Source of the DNA: Rhynchosporium graminicola
Lineage: Eukaryota > Ascomycota > Leotiomycetes > Helotiales > Ploettnerulaceae
DNA: 64,000 nt
Direction: 5' to 3'
Assembly: GCA_900074885.1 (NCBI GenBank)
Contig: FJUW01000012.1
Span: forward strand, 1,843,841 to 1,907,840
Shown piece by piece: positions 38,634-50,032 of the stretch. Every line of letters starts with the position of its first letter. Position 1 is the stretch's first letter. Under the pieces are notes generated by a model. It had not been told where the DNA came from. It saw nothing but the letters and a program-made list of their open reading frames with translations, and ran no database searches. A program made the position numbers and the translations under genes.

Positions 38634-40687
38634 AGAAATTTTAATCACGGAATCTACTCTGATCCTGAAGCATACCACATCATGGCCGACAAGAAATTTC
38701 TCCAACTTGTAATGCCGATAGTTTATTCGATGAACTATCTGAACCAAGTATCCGTCTGCTCAAGTCCCGGCAAAGCATCACCAATACCACGACAGGATTC
38801 GAAGACCTTGTCTCTTTGACCACAGGCGCTCCAGCCAAGTGCCCGATCTAAATTCCGATGTCGTTATGTGATATCTACCAAGCTGAACCTGGCTTGTGTG
38901 CTAGCATGTCTAGTCGCGTTCAGTCTCAGTAGTTTTTCAAGTTTTCTCGCTTTGATTTCGGAAACAGCAGATGAAACAAATCGACATAGCCAGGTCGAAC
39001 CATACGTATTTGATCCTTTCGCTTCGAAATGCTCCTTGCCAGATAATGAGAGCCAGTGCATCCAATCTCATCCTTTGACTTCCTGGAAAGGGGGACGCAA
39101 GGCCTAGGAGCTTATTGAGTACCTGAGGCGGGATAATGTTGGACATATGTCCCTGCAGACCTATGATCTGTCAGCTGTATCTCTCTCCGTATCTTAGTAC
39201 ATTTCGCTTGCCTTCATGATTGAGCCCGGAACACGAGCAAACATAACTTTAGCCTGCCTCTCAGCAGTTCCTCAGAGGCATGATCTATCGTAAATACTCT
39301 GGGACGGTCTCCCAGACAGAGAAATGAGTACCGGTCGAGTCCCACGTGATAGAATGGACGCTATTATTACCAATGAAATATCCAAAGCTGGAACATATTA
39401 TGGAATAGGTAGTATATCTGAAGTGAATAGCTTCGGAATACCTTCCTATCATTTAAGCATTCGAGATTGGTCAGTCAATTTCGAAAGTTTGCTGGGACAG
39501 AAGCGATGTTCTAGAGCATGTTGTTGATATGGGATATGTGCATCAGTCAGACCATTACGCATGTCACTGTGGCTCACCATGCTTGACTTGTAACCTCACA
39601 ACATCCACTTCTCATAGAGATGATTCACGTGACTATCCTTCCAGAGAACACAGTTCTCGATACACCCATTCTGGTGCAAGAATTTAGTATTAAATTATCA
39701 CCAGATATCCTTGGCTCTGATCTGAATAGACACGGGTAGTAAAATTCTCTTATCAATACTCGTGTGATCTATATACGACCTAATACCTCCAAAGCCTTCC
39801 CCGACACAATCCATGTCTGCGGTGAAAATGTCACCGTGAGCTAATAATTACTACTGTAATACTTTTCCAGAACTCGAAAATGGCTGGTAAGTACCAACGG
39901 CTTATTCAGCACTATAGAAAGAAGTGCAGGATTCTCCCTGGCGTAGTAGCCCTTGATGTCCAGCCGATACTTAACATCCTGGTTGTTGTGTTTACCTTCG
40001 CTTACCACAGCTACGGCAAAGTCAATAATACCTAAAGAAGAAAACAATCTTAGCGAGATTATCCATCGTTAACATCGTTGCTCTCGGCGCATCGAAAAAA
40101 GGGCGGAGGTACTATGTCGTTTTGATATGTTCGCGCTATATGTTCACGTTGCCGAGCGCTCGCTCTCAGTCGATTGCTCGAACATGTGCTTTTGATAGGC
40201 TAGTGCACATCTTCCTCCAGATCTAGCGAGAGATTCTGGGCGTGAGAGACGCATACGAATCGTAGAAGATTCCGAATGTAGTCACCTCGTTTCTTGGTTT
40301 GCAGGAGCGGATGACGGAATCGTGCGTTGACGAAATTAGCTATCACTATTACGAAAGAGGAAGCCAGGACTCGCGCTGCCCACGCACCGCGAAGGCCTCC
40401 TTCCACGACGAAATATCTGCTTATTTCTTGTCATCTGTATCGAGATCACTCGGTGCTTGAGAGTGAAGGTTCGAGATCAGTCGTTGTGGGAGGAGAATAG
40501 TGCGTTCTTCAAAGCCAGGGCAGAGCTCAGAGTATCAACCACAGGAATCAACATGGCGATTCCGAGAAGTCCTGGAGCGACTTTCTCACTAGCAAGCTTT
40601 ACTTCATGCTGCTTTTGACTCCTTGGAATTGGAAGTCCGCTTCTTCGAGAATATTATCCCGCGATCCTAAGACATGCGAAATGTCTT
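38634..40687. other. Gene-poor flank of the retrotransposon
   Basis: 2 kb with fragments that read like eroded coding sequence but do not assemble. Example: the minus-strand frame 40200-40406 with a hydrophobic stretch, and another minus-strand frame around 40490-40620. No convincing gene. Confidence 0.4.
40683..40687. repeat. Target-site duplication GTCTT (left)
   Basis: The five bases GTCTT directly before the left LTR are repeated at 45775-45779 directly after the right LTR, marking a single original insertion. Confidence 0.9.
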
Positions 40688-40873
40688 TGTTGCGAGGATA
40701 TGGGTCTTGGCATGGATCAGGTGACTGTAGTCACGTGTATGGTCCGTGCGGATATTCCTAGATAATATCTTCTGTCGACTCTCCATAGTAATTAGTACTG
40801 CAATGCAACTAATAACATTCATACGATTACTACCTCTATGCTTTACTCTGAAGATCAACGTAACCTTGCGATA
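40688..40873 (+). repeat. Left LTR (186 bp)
   Basis: Starts TGTTGCGAGG and ends CCTTGCGATA. It differs from the right LTR at about 12 of 186 positions, 11 of them transitions. Confidence 0.95.
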
Positions 40874-40885
40874 GGTTATGAGCCC
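40874..40885 (+). other. Primer-binding site for half initiator tRNA-Met
   Basis: GGTTATGAGCCC directly follows the left LTR. It is the reverse complement of GGGCTCATAACC, the anticodon stem-loop of eukaryotic initiator tRNA-Met, so priming would use a cleaved tRNA half as in Drosophila copia. Confidence 0.8.
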
Positions 40886-43800
40886 CGATAGCTAGAAGTA
40901 GAGTAGTACTCAAAGAAGCAGTAGCACTATGATTCTTAATAGTAAGCGTCGAACTGTTTCTCAGTACTAAGGGTAGAGATTCAAGTTACGAGCTTCCGAT
41001 CAAGGTATAGTATACGCGTATAGTTAATCAAACTAGCGCGTCTTTCTATAGCAAATATAGTCGCGTAGAGTGCTAGTGGAGAGAGTTATTCAGCTGTCGC
41101 ACCTACGCTACTATTATTAGAAGAAGTCGAAGAAGTATACTCCGATAACTCTAGCTCTATTGAAGAGTCTTTAGAGTCTTTAATACTATAAACAAACCGT
41201 ATAGTACTTAATACTTGTACTCGTATAGTAGTCAAAGTTAACGATTCCGAAATTATCGTATCTCGAGGTGCAGAGTCTTCCGCGCTAGCGCCGGAACCCA
41301 CCTAAGTCCCTAGGACTTAAAATATACCCGATTTACCCCCTGTAGACACTAAATCGACGTCCTAGGACTATCCAGAGGAGGATCCGGAAGACCCGGAATC
41401 GGAACCTATTACTGCGATTACGCTAGAAGAGCCGTATAAACGCAAGAAGATAAGTAGCTCTATGTCTTTGAACTTAGTAGACGGCTATAAGCTCAAGGGA
41501 GGAGAGAACTATACGGAATAGAGAGATAAGGTACTAAATATTACTAAAACTAATAGAATTAGTAAGTTTCTTAACGTTAAATCTCGTAACTACGTGCTTA
41601 AAGAGGTAGACGAATGGGACGACGAGGTCGATAATAAAGTACTTAAGAAGTAGTAAGATTAGGAGTCTAGAGAGAGTTAAATGAAGCTAGTAATCACGTT
41701 GAATTGTAAGGCCGGACCTCTCGCGTATATAACTAGTAAAACTACTGTATTAGATATGTGGGAGGCCTTATAAGCGTAGTACGAAGGAGGTAGTAATATA
41801 CTAGTATATAACGCTATATAAGATTACGTTAAGCTCTAGTATAACGATTTCAACTCCCTAGAGAAGTTTATTATCGCTTTTAAGCTCTTGATTATTAAAT
41901 TAGAGACTTTAATAATAGCTCTACCTCCGGTATAGTATCTAATTATGTTTATTGCCGTAGTTTCAGAGAAGTGGCTTATATAGGCTAAAAGATAACGTTC
42001 TCTCTTAAGAGTTTCTTCTAGTAATAACCTAGATATAACCGAGAAGGCTAAATCAGGAGTGACTTTAGTTAGTTTGATCGAAAATATCACTAATAAGGTA
42101 AGAGTAAGTGACTCTACTAGAAAGATAGCAGGTTAAGCTCTATATAGTAATAAGTCTATACCTAAGAAAGGAAGCGGCGGAGGAGCTACTAAGCCGGCTA
42201 GTAAAGATCAAACTAGGCCGACTTATAAGTACTATAAATAGATGTTGCTAAAGTATACTCCAGAGAACTATTTTATTATTAATAAGCAGAAGAAGAAGGA
42301 GTTTAAGGAGAAGTCTAGAAAGAAGTAGATCCCGCATACCGAATAGCTAAAGAAGAAGGAGGGAGAGAGTAAGACTAATAAGACTAATAAGAAGAAGACT
42401 AGTAGTAGAAAGAAGAAGGATAATAATTCTGATAATAGTAGTATCTTCAGCGTAGCCCTTTTACCGTGTTTCCCTACTATTACAGCTTCTATAGCTATAT
42501 TCTCTTACTACAATAAGTCACGATAGCTCTTCGATACCGGCGCTACGGAGCATATATCTAACGACCTTTCTAAATTTACCTTATATACGCTAAAAGACGA
42601 CTTACCCTATATACTCACTATTAATAGGCCGTTATACCTTACCGGGATTGAAAGTTATACGATTAAGGCGATAAAGACCGATAGTATAGTGCGCACATTA
42701 GAGTACTATAATATACTATATATCCTGTAGTCTCTAGTCTACTTATACTCTAGTTCTAAATTAAATAAATTAGGAGGTTATTTACGTAGTTCTATTCTCT
42801 ATACGTCTAAGGAGAAGGAGATCTGTATAATTAATAAAGATCTATTTATTATTAAGGAGACCTCCGGCGCGGGGTACGCTAGCCTTCCGGGTTTAAGCTT
42901 ACCTGCAGCAGTAGAGAAAGCTACAGTCGATATAGAGCTTTAGTATAGACGTATATATCACGCTAGCTTTAACGTAGTACGACGCACTTAATCTATAGTT
43001 ACTAGTATGAAGTTTATAGAGCTTAAGACTAGTAGAACTCGTCTTTATATACTATATGAGAAAGGCCGACCTATTCGGAAGGTTAATAAGGTATCAGCAT
43101 ATGCACGACCTACTAGATCAATAGATAAAATCTATATAGATATAGTATACCTTAAACCTAAGGCTCTGAATAGTTATTCTTACGCCTCTATCTTCTTATA
43201 CGCCTATTCGACTGGAAAGTGGGCCTTTACTTACGCTAAGAAGTCGGATATATACCTAGCTAATTAAAAGCTAATCAAGTTAGCCGAAATATAGTATTAC
43301 TGCAAAATTAAAGTATAGAGATATGATAGGAGCAAGGAGTACTCTCCCTCTTAGATAAAAGAGCTTACCGACCACCTTAGAATACTACTAGAGGAGTCTA
43401 CTCCGTATACTCTAGAGTAAGATAGAAGAGCTGAACGCTCTATACGTACGATTATCGAGAAGGTACGTACAGTTATAGTAGACCAGAATATACCTGACTA
43501 TATATAGCCGGAAATTCTACTCGCCTGTATATATATCGCTAACCTTACCTCTACTTCTAGAGTAGAAGGGAAGACTCCTTTTAAGTACTTCTAGGATGAT
43601 ATTAAACTAGAGGTGAACTATACTCCCTCTATTAAGTATCTCCGTATATTAGGATATCCTGTCTTTATACTAATTAATAAGGAGAAGAGAGTCTAGAGCT
43701 ATAAGGTAGCTCCTAGAGCTGAAAAGGGTATTCTAGTGGGATTTAAAGGTTATAATATCTATAGATACCTAGTTAATAGAAAGGTAGTTCGTACCTCTTA

Positions 43801-44123
43801 TCTACGATTTAATGAAGACAGCTTAGTCACAGAACCTCACGAAGAAGACGCTATAATAGTACCTTAAACTAGGGGTGATTCTATCGATACTTTGAGTCAA
43901 AATCAAGACGTCGAGGTTACTATTATTACTACTCCTGATATAGGTATAGTCTCGGAAGAAGAAGTCGATAGTAGTACGGATGCCGAATCTATAGTTAAGG
44001 ACGAAGTTCTAGTACTAGAGGTCGATATTCCGGAGCAAATTACTATATAAAAGAAGCGTGGTAAGCCTCCTGGATCTAAGAACTATATGCCGGAGTATAT
44101 CCCTAGAGCTATACGCTCTAGCC

Positions 44124-44938
44124 GTAATAATCCGACTCTAATTTCGACGCCTAAGGTAACCCCGGAACTAAATAAAAGCTACTCATATACTATCTCTCTA
44201 TTAGAAGAAGTACTAGAGAGTACTAGTTAGTATCGACTCGCCTTTTATACGGCTTAAGAAGAGTCTCTATTCTTAGATGATCCGACTACTTTAGATCAGG
44301 CTATAAAGAGAGCTAATTAGCTAGAATAGAAGAAGGCGATTATTAAGGAATACAAATCTCTTAAAGAGAAGTCGACTTAGAAGACTATAAGTCGCTCTAA
44401 TATGCTAAAAGGGTGCAGAGTACTAGGTTCTCGTCTAGTTTTCAAGACTAAGAGAGATATAGATAGCAAAATCGATAAATATAAGGTCAGATTTATAGTC
44501 TAAGGTTATACGTAACGATTTAGTTACGANTAATAATCCGACTCTAATTTCGACGCCTAAGGTAACCCCGGAACTAAATAATAGCTACTCTTATACTATC
44601 TCTCTATTAGAAGAAGTACTAGAGAGTACTAGTTAGTATCGACTCGCCTTTTATACGGCTTAAGAAGAGTCTCTATTCTTAGATGATCCGACTACTTTAG
44701 ATCAGGCTATAAAGAGAGCTAATTAGCTAGAATAGAAGAAGGCGATTATTAAGGAATACTAATCTCTTAAAGAGAAGTCGACTTAGAAGACTATAAGTCG
44801 CTCTGATATGCTAAAAGGGTGCAGAGTACTAGGTTCTCGTCTAGTTTTCAAGACTAAGAGAGATATAGATAGCAAAATCGATAAATATAAGGTCAGATTT
44901 ATAGTCTAAGGTTATACGTAACAATTTAGTTACGATTA
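44124..44938 (+). repeat. ~406-bp internal direct duplication joined by one N
   Basis: The segment 44124-44529 recurs almost identically at 44531-44938, with a single N at 44530 between the copies; only a few base changes were seen. It covers the linker before reverse transcriptase and the first reverse transcriptase residues. Either an assembly join of two allelic or repeat copies, or a true duplication. Confidence 0.9.
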
Positions 44939-45588
44939 TAATCAGACGTATACCGGAGTCTGTTTCTTTCTTACAGGAGGTATTTTCTTAGCTATTTTAA
45001 AGCGATAGACTACTATAGCTCTTACCTCTACGGAAGCAGAGTATATAGCTATATGCGCCTTTACTAGAGAAGCTTTATAGATACGTTAAGTACTAAAGGA
45101 GCTAGGCTATAATAAGCTAGACTCTAGAAGTATAGAGATGCAGTGCGATAATCAGGGAGCGTTATCTCTATCAGAGAACCCTGAATTACACTAGCGTACT
45201 AAGCATATCGATATCAAATTCTACTACTTTCGCTAGGAGGTCGCTAGAGGTTATTTAGACCCTTAGTATATACCCTTAAAAGAGAACGCGGCAGACGGTT
45301 TCACTAAACTACTTAGCCTATAAGACCTTAAGGCCTTTATAGTAATATTAAATATAACTATTTTATACCTAGAATAAGGGGTATAGATATCAATCAGGAA
45401 GGCAGACTATCTTAAAGGAATTACAGAACCTGGGGTTTATCTAGTTCACGTGATATCGAGGTATAGTTCTAGTCTCCAGGGGTATTACTATACGTACGCA
45501 TACGATAGTATAATCGACTAATTACAGGAAATTAGATCACTCGTACCTGTAGAAGTTACCGACTTTATAGTATCTCTATAGAGGGGTG

Positions 45589-45774
45589 TGTTACGAGGAT
45601 ATGGGTCTTAGTATGTATCAGGTGACTGTAGTCACGTGCATAGTCCGTGCGGATATTCCTAGATAATATCTTCTGTCGACTCTCTATAGTAATTAGTACT
45701 GCAATATAACTAACAATATTCACACGATTACTACCTCTATGCTTTACTCTGAAGATCAACGTAACCTTGCGATA
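45589..45774 (+). repeat. Right LTR (186 bp)
   Basis: Starts TGTTACGAGG after a short purine tract (GAGGGGTG, 45581-45588) and ends CCTTGCGATA, followed by the target-site duplication GTCTT. Confidence 0.95.
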
Positions 45775-46771
45775 GTCTTTGATCTTGTCGTTTAATTCAA
45801 CCGACTAATCCAGCATGAGTGCTTGGGGATCCTCAGCTTCCATGAGGACGTGTGGCCACGTGATCACCACGAAAGTTGAGTCTTGGACTGTTCTTACGTG
45901 GAGTGAAGTGGAGTGAGAGAAGGAGAGCGTTTTGATCAATCAGCTCCTTGGTTGTTCTTGGTCTTTGATTGGACGTATATCGGCGAGAGCTTTCGTATCA
46001 ACGGACTCATGGTTTCAGAAACTTTTGGTAGCCCACAACCCAGGGAATATGTCTAGATGCCTTCACTAAAGGGAAGCTGCCAGTTTGCCGCTGGTTAGGA
46101 AGTTACTGAAGCTGAAGAGGTATGACATGAGCAGCTGCGGTAGTCCGTGGCATTATTCAAAAAGTGGACAGAATAGGCATCTTCGTGTCTTTTGCCACGA
46201 TAAGAGATTGCATGTTCTTGTCAAATGTTGATGTTCAGAAATCCATTCGATCCAGACTTTGAAATGGACCCCCAAAGTTGTTTTATTCCTCGCCTGAGCA
46301 ATCTATAGATTGTATTTCCGAATCTGGCCCGTGAGTTAGCTTCGATACTGCTCGGTGTCACCATGAGGGGTTCTCAGGCTTTAGCTTGAGAGGTCAACAC
46401 CAAGTTATCAGCGGCGGCAATGTTTTCACACGTTAAATATTCCCTTAAGTAGATCTCACCGGCCCTATATACTGAGGATGCGCTATTGGATTACCTTGCG
46501 GATGAGCTAGTCCTCGTAGCAAATTGGTGTGAAAGTCTAGACGTGGGTGCGAACTTGGTGGCGCCATTCGCTACTACCACAAGGAAGACAGCACGAGGCA
46601 TGCGGATGTGATGCTCTTTCCCCTTGACAGGTTCCTACTAGCACTAATACCAAAGATGAGCTTTTCATAAAACTATTTGCCTGTAGAAGACAGCAAGACG
46701 AACGTAAAAATCTCGACATCACTCCACTGAACATTTGCACTTTCGAAAGTCGAAAAGTTTCCAAGCATAAA
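45775..46771. other. Retrotransposon flank, nothing identified
   Basis: 1 kb between the copia element and the acyltransferase pseudogene. Short frames only; no repeat boundary visible. Confidence 0.4.
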
Positions 46772-47564
46772 GTGGACAGCTTGCGTCGTTTGAAAGGAAT
46801 GCCAAAGCAAGTACCCAGCCTAACAGGCCCAGAAGATGAAACTTAACCATTTCCTTTGGAAGATTACAATTTCCGAGGATTGTTGATGGTCTCGACGATG
46901 CGATTTTATAATACCCTCGATGCAGAGAAGCTTAAAAAGTCGCTATCACGATATTTGGAAATAGGAGACTGGCGGAAGCTTGAAGACCGATTGTGGATCG
47001 ATATAAGTAGATGTCTTGAAGATACGTTCTATACCAATGCTGAAATTCAGCTAAAATCATTCCCAGAGCAGTGGTAAGTTAGAGTCCGCGTCCCGGTTCA
47101 ATTCCCCAAGAAACGACCTGCTATCAATTTCTCACACACGGTCATATCTGGAACCAAAATCGCAAACCATCCAGTAGCAAGCCAACTTCCTGTTCCAACG
47201 CTAGGACCATCTGTCAAGACAAGTTCCTGAGATTTGGTCAGCCTGGGAACGTGATCTGATATTCCAAAATTAGTATCAATAGAGACATACCTCTAATCCT
47301 CATTCATATTACATGTCTCAAGATGCTACGTTTGTAGGCATATCCTAGCCTCACTGTGTGATGGACAGTCTAGGATATGCAGCCTTCTTGCACAATTGAT
47401 CGCGAGAACTTAACGGAGAGGAGAATACGGTCCCGAAACTCCTTGGTGTTCGGCATGACATTTTGCTAGAAGCCGAGAGACAAGAAGCTCAAAGAGGTGA
47501 AGCTAGCCTCGTGCCTATTCCGCTACCTGTGGACTTCTTTTTCTATGCTATAACGCCAGGCTAA
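46772..47564 (+). pseudogene. Acyltransferase (HxxxD, BAHD-like fungal type) pseudogene
   Basis: Pieces of a fungal O-acyltransferase (transferase family) are readable in order. First comes a segment with TGPEDET, an in-frame TAA, then the DYNFRGLL and EIGDWRKL motifs (about 46800-47000). A frame change and stop follow near 47077. Next is a segment with PVQFPKKRPAINFSH (about 47090-47230), and then a frame from about 47320 with the catalytic HxxxD motif as PHCVMD. A TAG stands where the family has Trp directly before that motif, and a TGA at a second probable Trp downstream. TGG-to-TAG fits a CpA-to-TpA change on the other strand. Fragment ends at a stop at 47562-47564; the C-terminal half of the family is missing. 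Confidence 0.75.
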
Positions 47565-47659
47565 AACTAAAGTCCCTTGAAAACCAGGGCGGAGTTTACA
47601 TTCAAAACACGGCGTGCTATTCATTCTCTTTTCTCACCTCGCAGCATATAACAGGAAAA

Positions 47660-48044
47660 ATGAGTACCTTTATCCAAGAGCATGAACGTCACATCCATAA
47701 ACAGACAACCGAGCAACAATGCTTAAGTTTTCTCCGAGCATATCGCAAAAACACTAAACCGGGGAAGCCATTCAAGTCATTCTTTGGAGAGCCTAATACG
47801 CAGATGTTAGGTTCCAAGAACTTGTCAGCTACTAATTAGTTTCATACTATTGATTTCAGTAAGGCAGTTATAAAGCATAAAGGTGCGAGGAATAGCGAGA
47901 AGAGAGGTACAAGGGGTAAAATGACATGCTATCACTATCCTATTAACGGGAATTCGTTGGGCTATGGACCGGATTGTGTTTATATACTAGGTAACAATAG
48001 TGCTAAGAACCTTTGGTTGATTGCTATGCTACCAAAGAGGGTAT
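47660..48044 (+). CDS. Hypothetical two-exon ORF (weak)
   Basis: An ATG at 47660 opens about 55 clean codons. If a 54-nt intron with donor GTTAGG, a TACTAAT branch site and a TTTCAG acceptor (ending near 47870) is removed, the frame continues for about 57 more codons to a TAG. No domain recognised and the residues are unlike any family I know. The final stop is followed by more open frame, so it could be another decayed gene. Confidence 0.2.
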
Positions 48045-48401
48045 AGGGAAACATTGAAGAGGCTTTGAAGGTTATTTGATCGTTAATAGAAAAATCATAT
48101 TAACTAAAGCCTATAGGTTCAAATCCTTCTCTGTATAATATAAGAACAGGATCTTGCTCAGTTGCACGAGGTAGTGAGGAGTAACAACTTTAACTCGAAA
48201 CCAGTGATTAGACACGAGAGGCATCTTACATATTACCTTCAAAGAAAGACTGGCATAAATAGGATATTGAGTCCTAGCGCTATATGATATGAAAAAACCA
48301 GTAGTGAATAGTATAAATTAGAAGATTGCGATCGGATGAATAAGAAAATTTCACTGGAAACAGATGATAACCTGAAACAATAAGACCTTAATATATTTGT
48401 A

Positions 48402-48797
48402 TTAGTCTCGTCTTGCGAATAATTGCGACGTCTCATACTTATATGTCAAAATACCTCCTCGATTATTGCCATCTCTGCTCGGATCGCTGTTCTGAAGTTC
48501 TAACTCATGACTGCTCCCTAGATGTTCGATTCCAGTTTCCAGGCCTTTTTCAAGCAAGATCTCGCAAGCTAGATCTTGTTCCACAATAGAGAAGTCCTCA
48601 AGATCCCTCCCTTTCCAAATGGCTTTGGCTCTAGAATGGTCGCAGGAGAAGTGGCTGGTGCATACCCCTTTTTCCCTTTTGAAATCTTTACCCTTGAACC
48701 TTGGGTTATGCAAGCTCACGCGGATTGTCTTTAGATAAACGTCTCTTGCTTTAGTTAGCTTTTTTTCTTTCCTCCTTCTGTTGTTTGTCCCTGCCAT
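48402..48797 (-). CDS. Hypothetical protein, 131 aa
   Basis: Single-exon frame from a real ATG at 48797. N-terminus basic (RRRKEKKLTK); the rest charged, no signal peptide or membrane segment, no recognised domain. Sits in an AT-rich accessory region between damaged genes, so it may be a chance frame. Confidence 0.3.
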   Translation of the reverse strand: MAGTNNRRRKEKKLTKARDVYLKTIRVSLHNPRFKGKDFKREKGVCTSHFSCDHSRAKAIWKGRDLEDFSIVEQDLACEILLEKGLETGIEHLGSSHELELQNSDPSRDGNNRGGILTYKYETSQLFARRD

Positions 48798-49323
48798 GCT
48801 CGTTAATAAGAACGCTTTCTCAGCATTTCTCTAGCCTCTATCATTTCACAACTCTACCTTTATCTGAACAACCTTAATCTACTAAAGGTTCATAATTAAA
48901 TCAAAATATTCTTAAGAACTCTACCGTGCCTTTACTATTCACTCATAGTCTTCTATATCTTTCTTGTGGCTTCGTTTTCCCTTACATCTCTATTCTGTTG
49001 CTGGCTAGTGATCCTGCTCTTACCAAGGCGTCAAACCTCATGGTTGAGGAAACCATATGATTAGTTGATTGATGAACTCGTCGATCGGACTATCGTAGCA
49101 AGAAACCACATTTTTAAGCTCGAACAACGTATCATACATATCGAAGCAAGTCTTCTGATATGGCTCTGTCTGATAAACTTTTTTCGGAAGCCTTCCCTGA
49201 TCATCCTTAACAGATCTAATATCATATAAGACTTAGTCTAACACGCTGATGCCCTAGCTGAAACGCAGATTAGGCAGGTAAATCATATTATGAATATCGT
49301 ACGATACTACACGAACAAAAAAG

Positions 49324-49744
49324 TGTTACGAGGATATGTGTTTAGGCATAGTCACGTGCAAAGCCCGTGCGGACTTCCCCCGATAATATCTTCTATCGAC
49401 TCTTTATCATGATCACTAGCCGGTTTACCTCCAGTTTCGCTCGGGACTCGCTCACTGTCGGAATAAGCAAATACCTCGTCCAAGCAAACGCCTCACTATT
49501 TAATAGGCGAAATTCGTACTAATTTCAAAGGCTTTCAGTCGGAGTATCATCTATCCTCGTCTCCACTTTTTAGGACCCCGCATGAATGATTTTCGTATGA
49601 AGTTCGCCTGCAATTTGCTTATTCCGACGACAGTAAGCGAGTCCCGAGCGACACTAGAGGTGAACCGGCTAGTAGTACTGTAATACAACTAATAAAATTA
49701 CTACCTCTATGCCTTCCTCTGACTGTTAACGTAGCCTTGCCATA
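49324..49744 (+). repeat. Solo LTR of the copia family, interrupted by a MITE
   Basis: 49324-49418 and 49670-49744 match the start and end of the copia LTR at 40688-40873 (TGTTACGAGGATATG... to ...GTAGCCTTGCCATA). The flanks AAAAG and TAAAG resemble a 5-bp target-site duplication with one change. No internal element remains, so it is the product of LTR-LTR recombination, later hit by another element. Confidence 0.85.
49419..49669. mobile_element. 251-bp MITE with ~56-bp terminal inverted repeats, TA-flanked
   Basis: The left end GCCGGTTTACCTC... (49419 to about 49473) is nearly the exact reverse complement of the right end (about 49612-49669), with a few mismatches and one 3-nt indel. TA flanks both ends (49417-49418 and 49670-49671), as for Tc1/mariner-type elements. 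No coding capacity. It splits the solo LTR. Confidence 0.85.
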
Positions 49745-50032
49745 TAAAGACTCTAAGGGCGTACAGAGAATAATAGATCACACCAAATCTCCTGCACCAA
49801 GAGCTTAGAAGCATCTATAGGGGGCACACCTTGCCTGACAGGCTATGCTGGAGGCAGCTAAGCCTATCACGAAGATATGTGTATATCCCCTATTGAGTGC
49901 GGCAAGGCAGGCTGTGCTGCAGGCTCAGCTTACCTTGCCACGTTTTCGCTCAGCTTCCCGAGCACATGGGGCGATTGTCGTATATTAAGTAGCATTCTAC
50001 AGAGGATTCGTTTCAATAAGAAATCCACAATC

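Larger units (their letters stand above)
40688..45774 (+). mobile_element. Full-length, inactivated Ty1/copia LTR retrotransposon
   Basis: 5087 bp with 186-bp LTRs, a 5-bp target-site duplication, a primer-binding site and a purine tract before the right LTR. Order gag, protease, integrase, reverse transcriptase, RNase H (Pseudoviridae layout). Recognisable pieces: a gag region (from about 41450), a zinc-knuckle remnant (about 42225-42275) whose cysteines now read tyrosine, a protease DTGATEH motif (42533-42553), the GAG_pre-integrase and integrase core (about 42940-43600), the N-terminal reverse transcriptase edge (about 44390-44530) and RNase H (about 45007-45330). Stops, mostly TAG and TAA, occur every few dozen codons in all pieces, and the central reverse transcriptase is missing. 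The element is very AT-rich compared with its flanks, consistent with RIP. No functional protein can be made. Confidence 0.95.
47565..49323. other. AT-rich, gene-poor stretch
   Basis: 1.76 kb with two weak hypothetical frames, listed separately. Otherwise AT-rich with no domain. Confidence 0.4.

Noticed and set aside
38868..39107. Small secreted-protein-like frame with a hydrophobic N-terminus
   Set aside because: The frame begins with GTG, not ATG, and no upstream exon with an ATG could be placed.
40200..40620. Possible eroded membrane-protein coding region on the minus strand
   Set aside because: Two suggestive pieces are in different frames with stops and I could not match them to a family.
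48060..48145. tRNA-like GGTTCAAATCC followed by TTCTCTG
   Set aside because: No matching acceptor stem, D arm or anticodon arm upstream.
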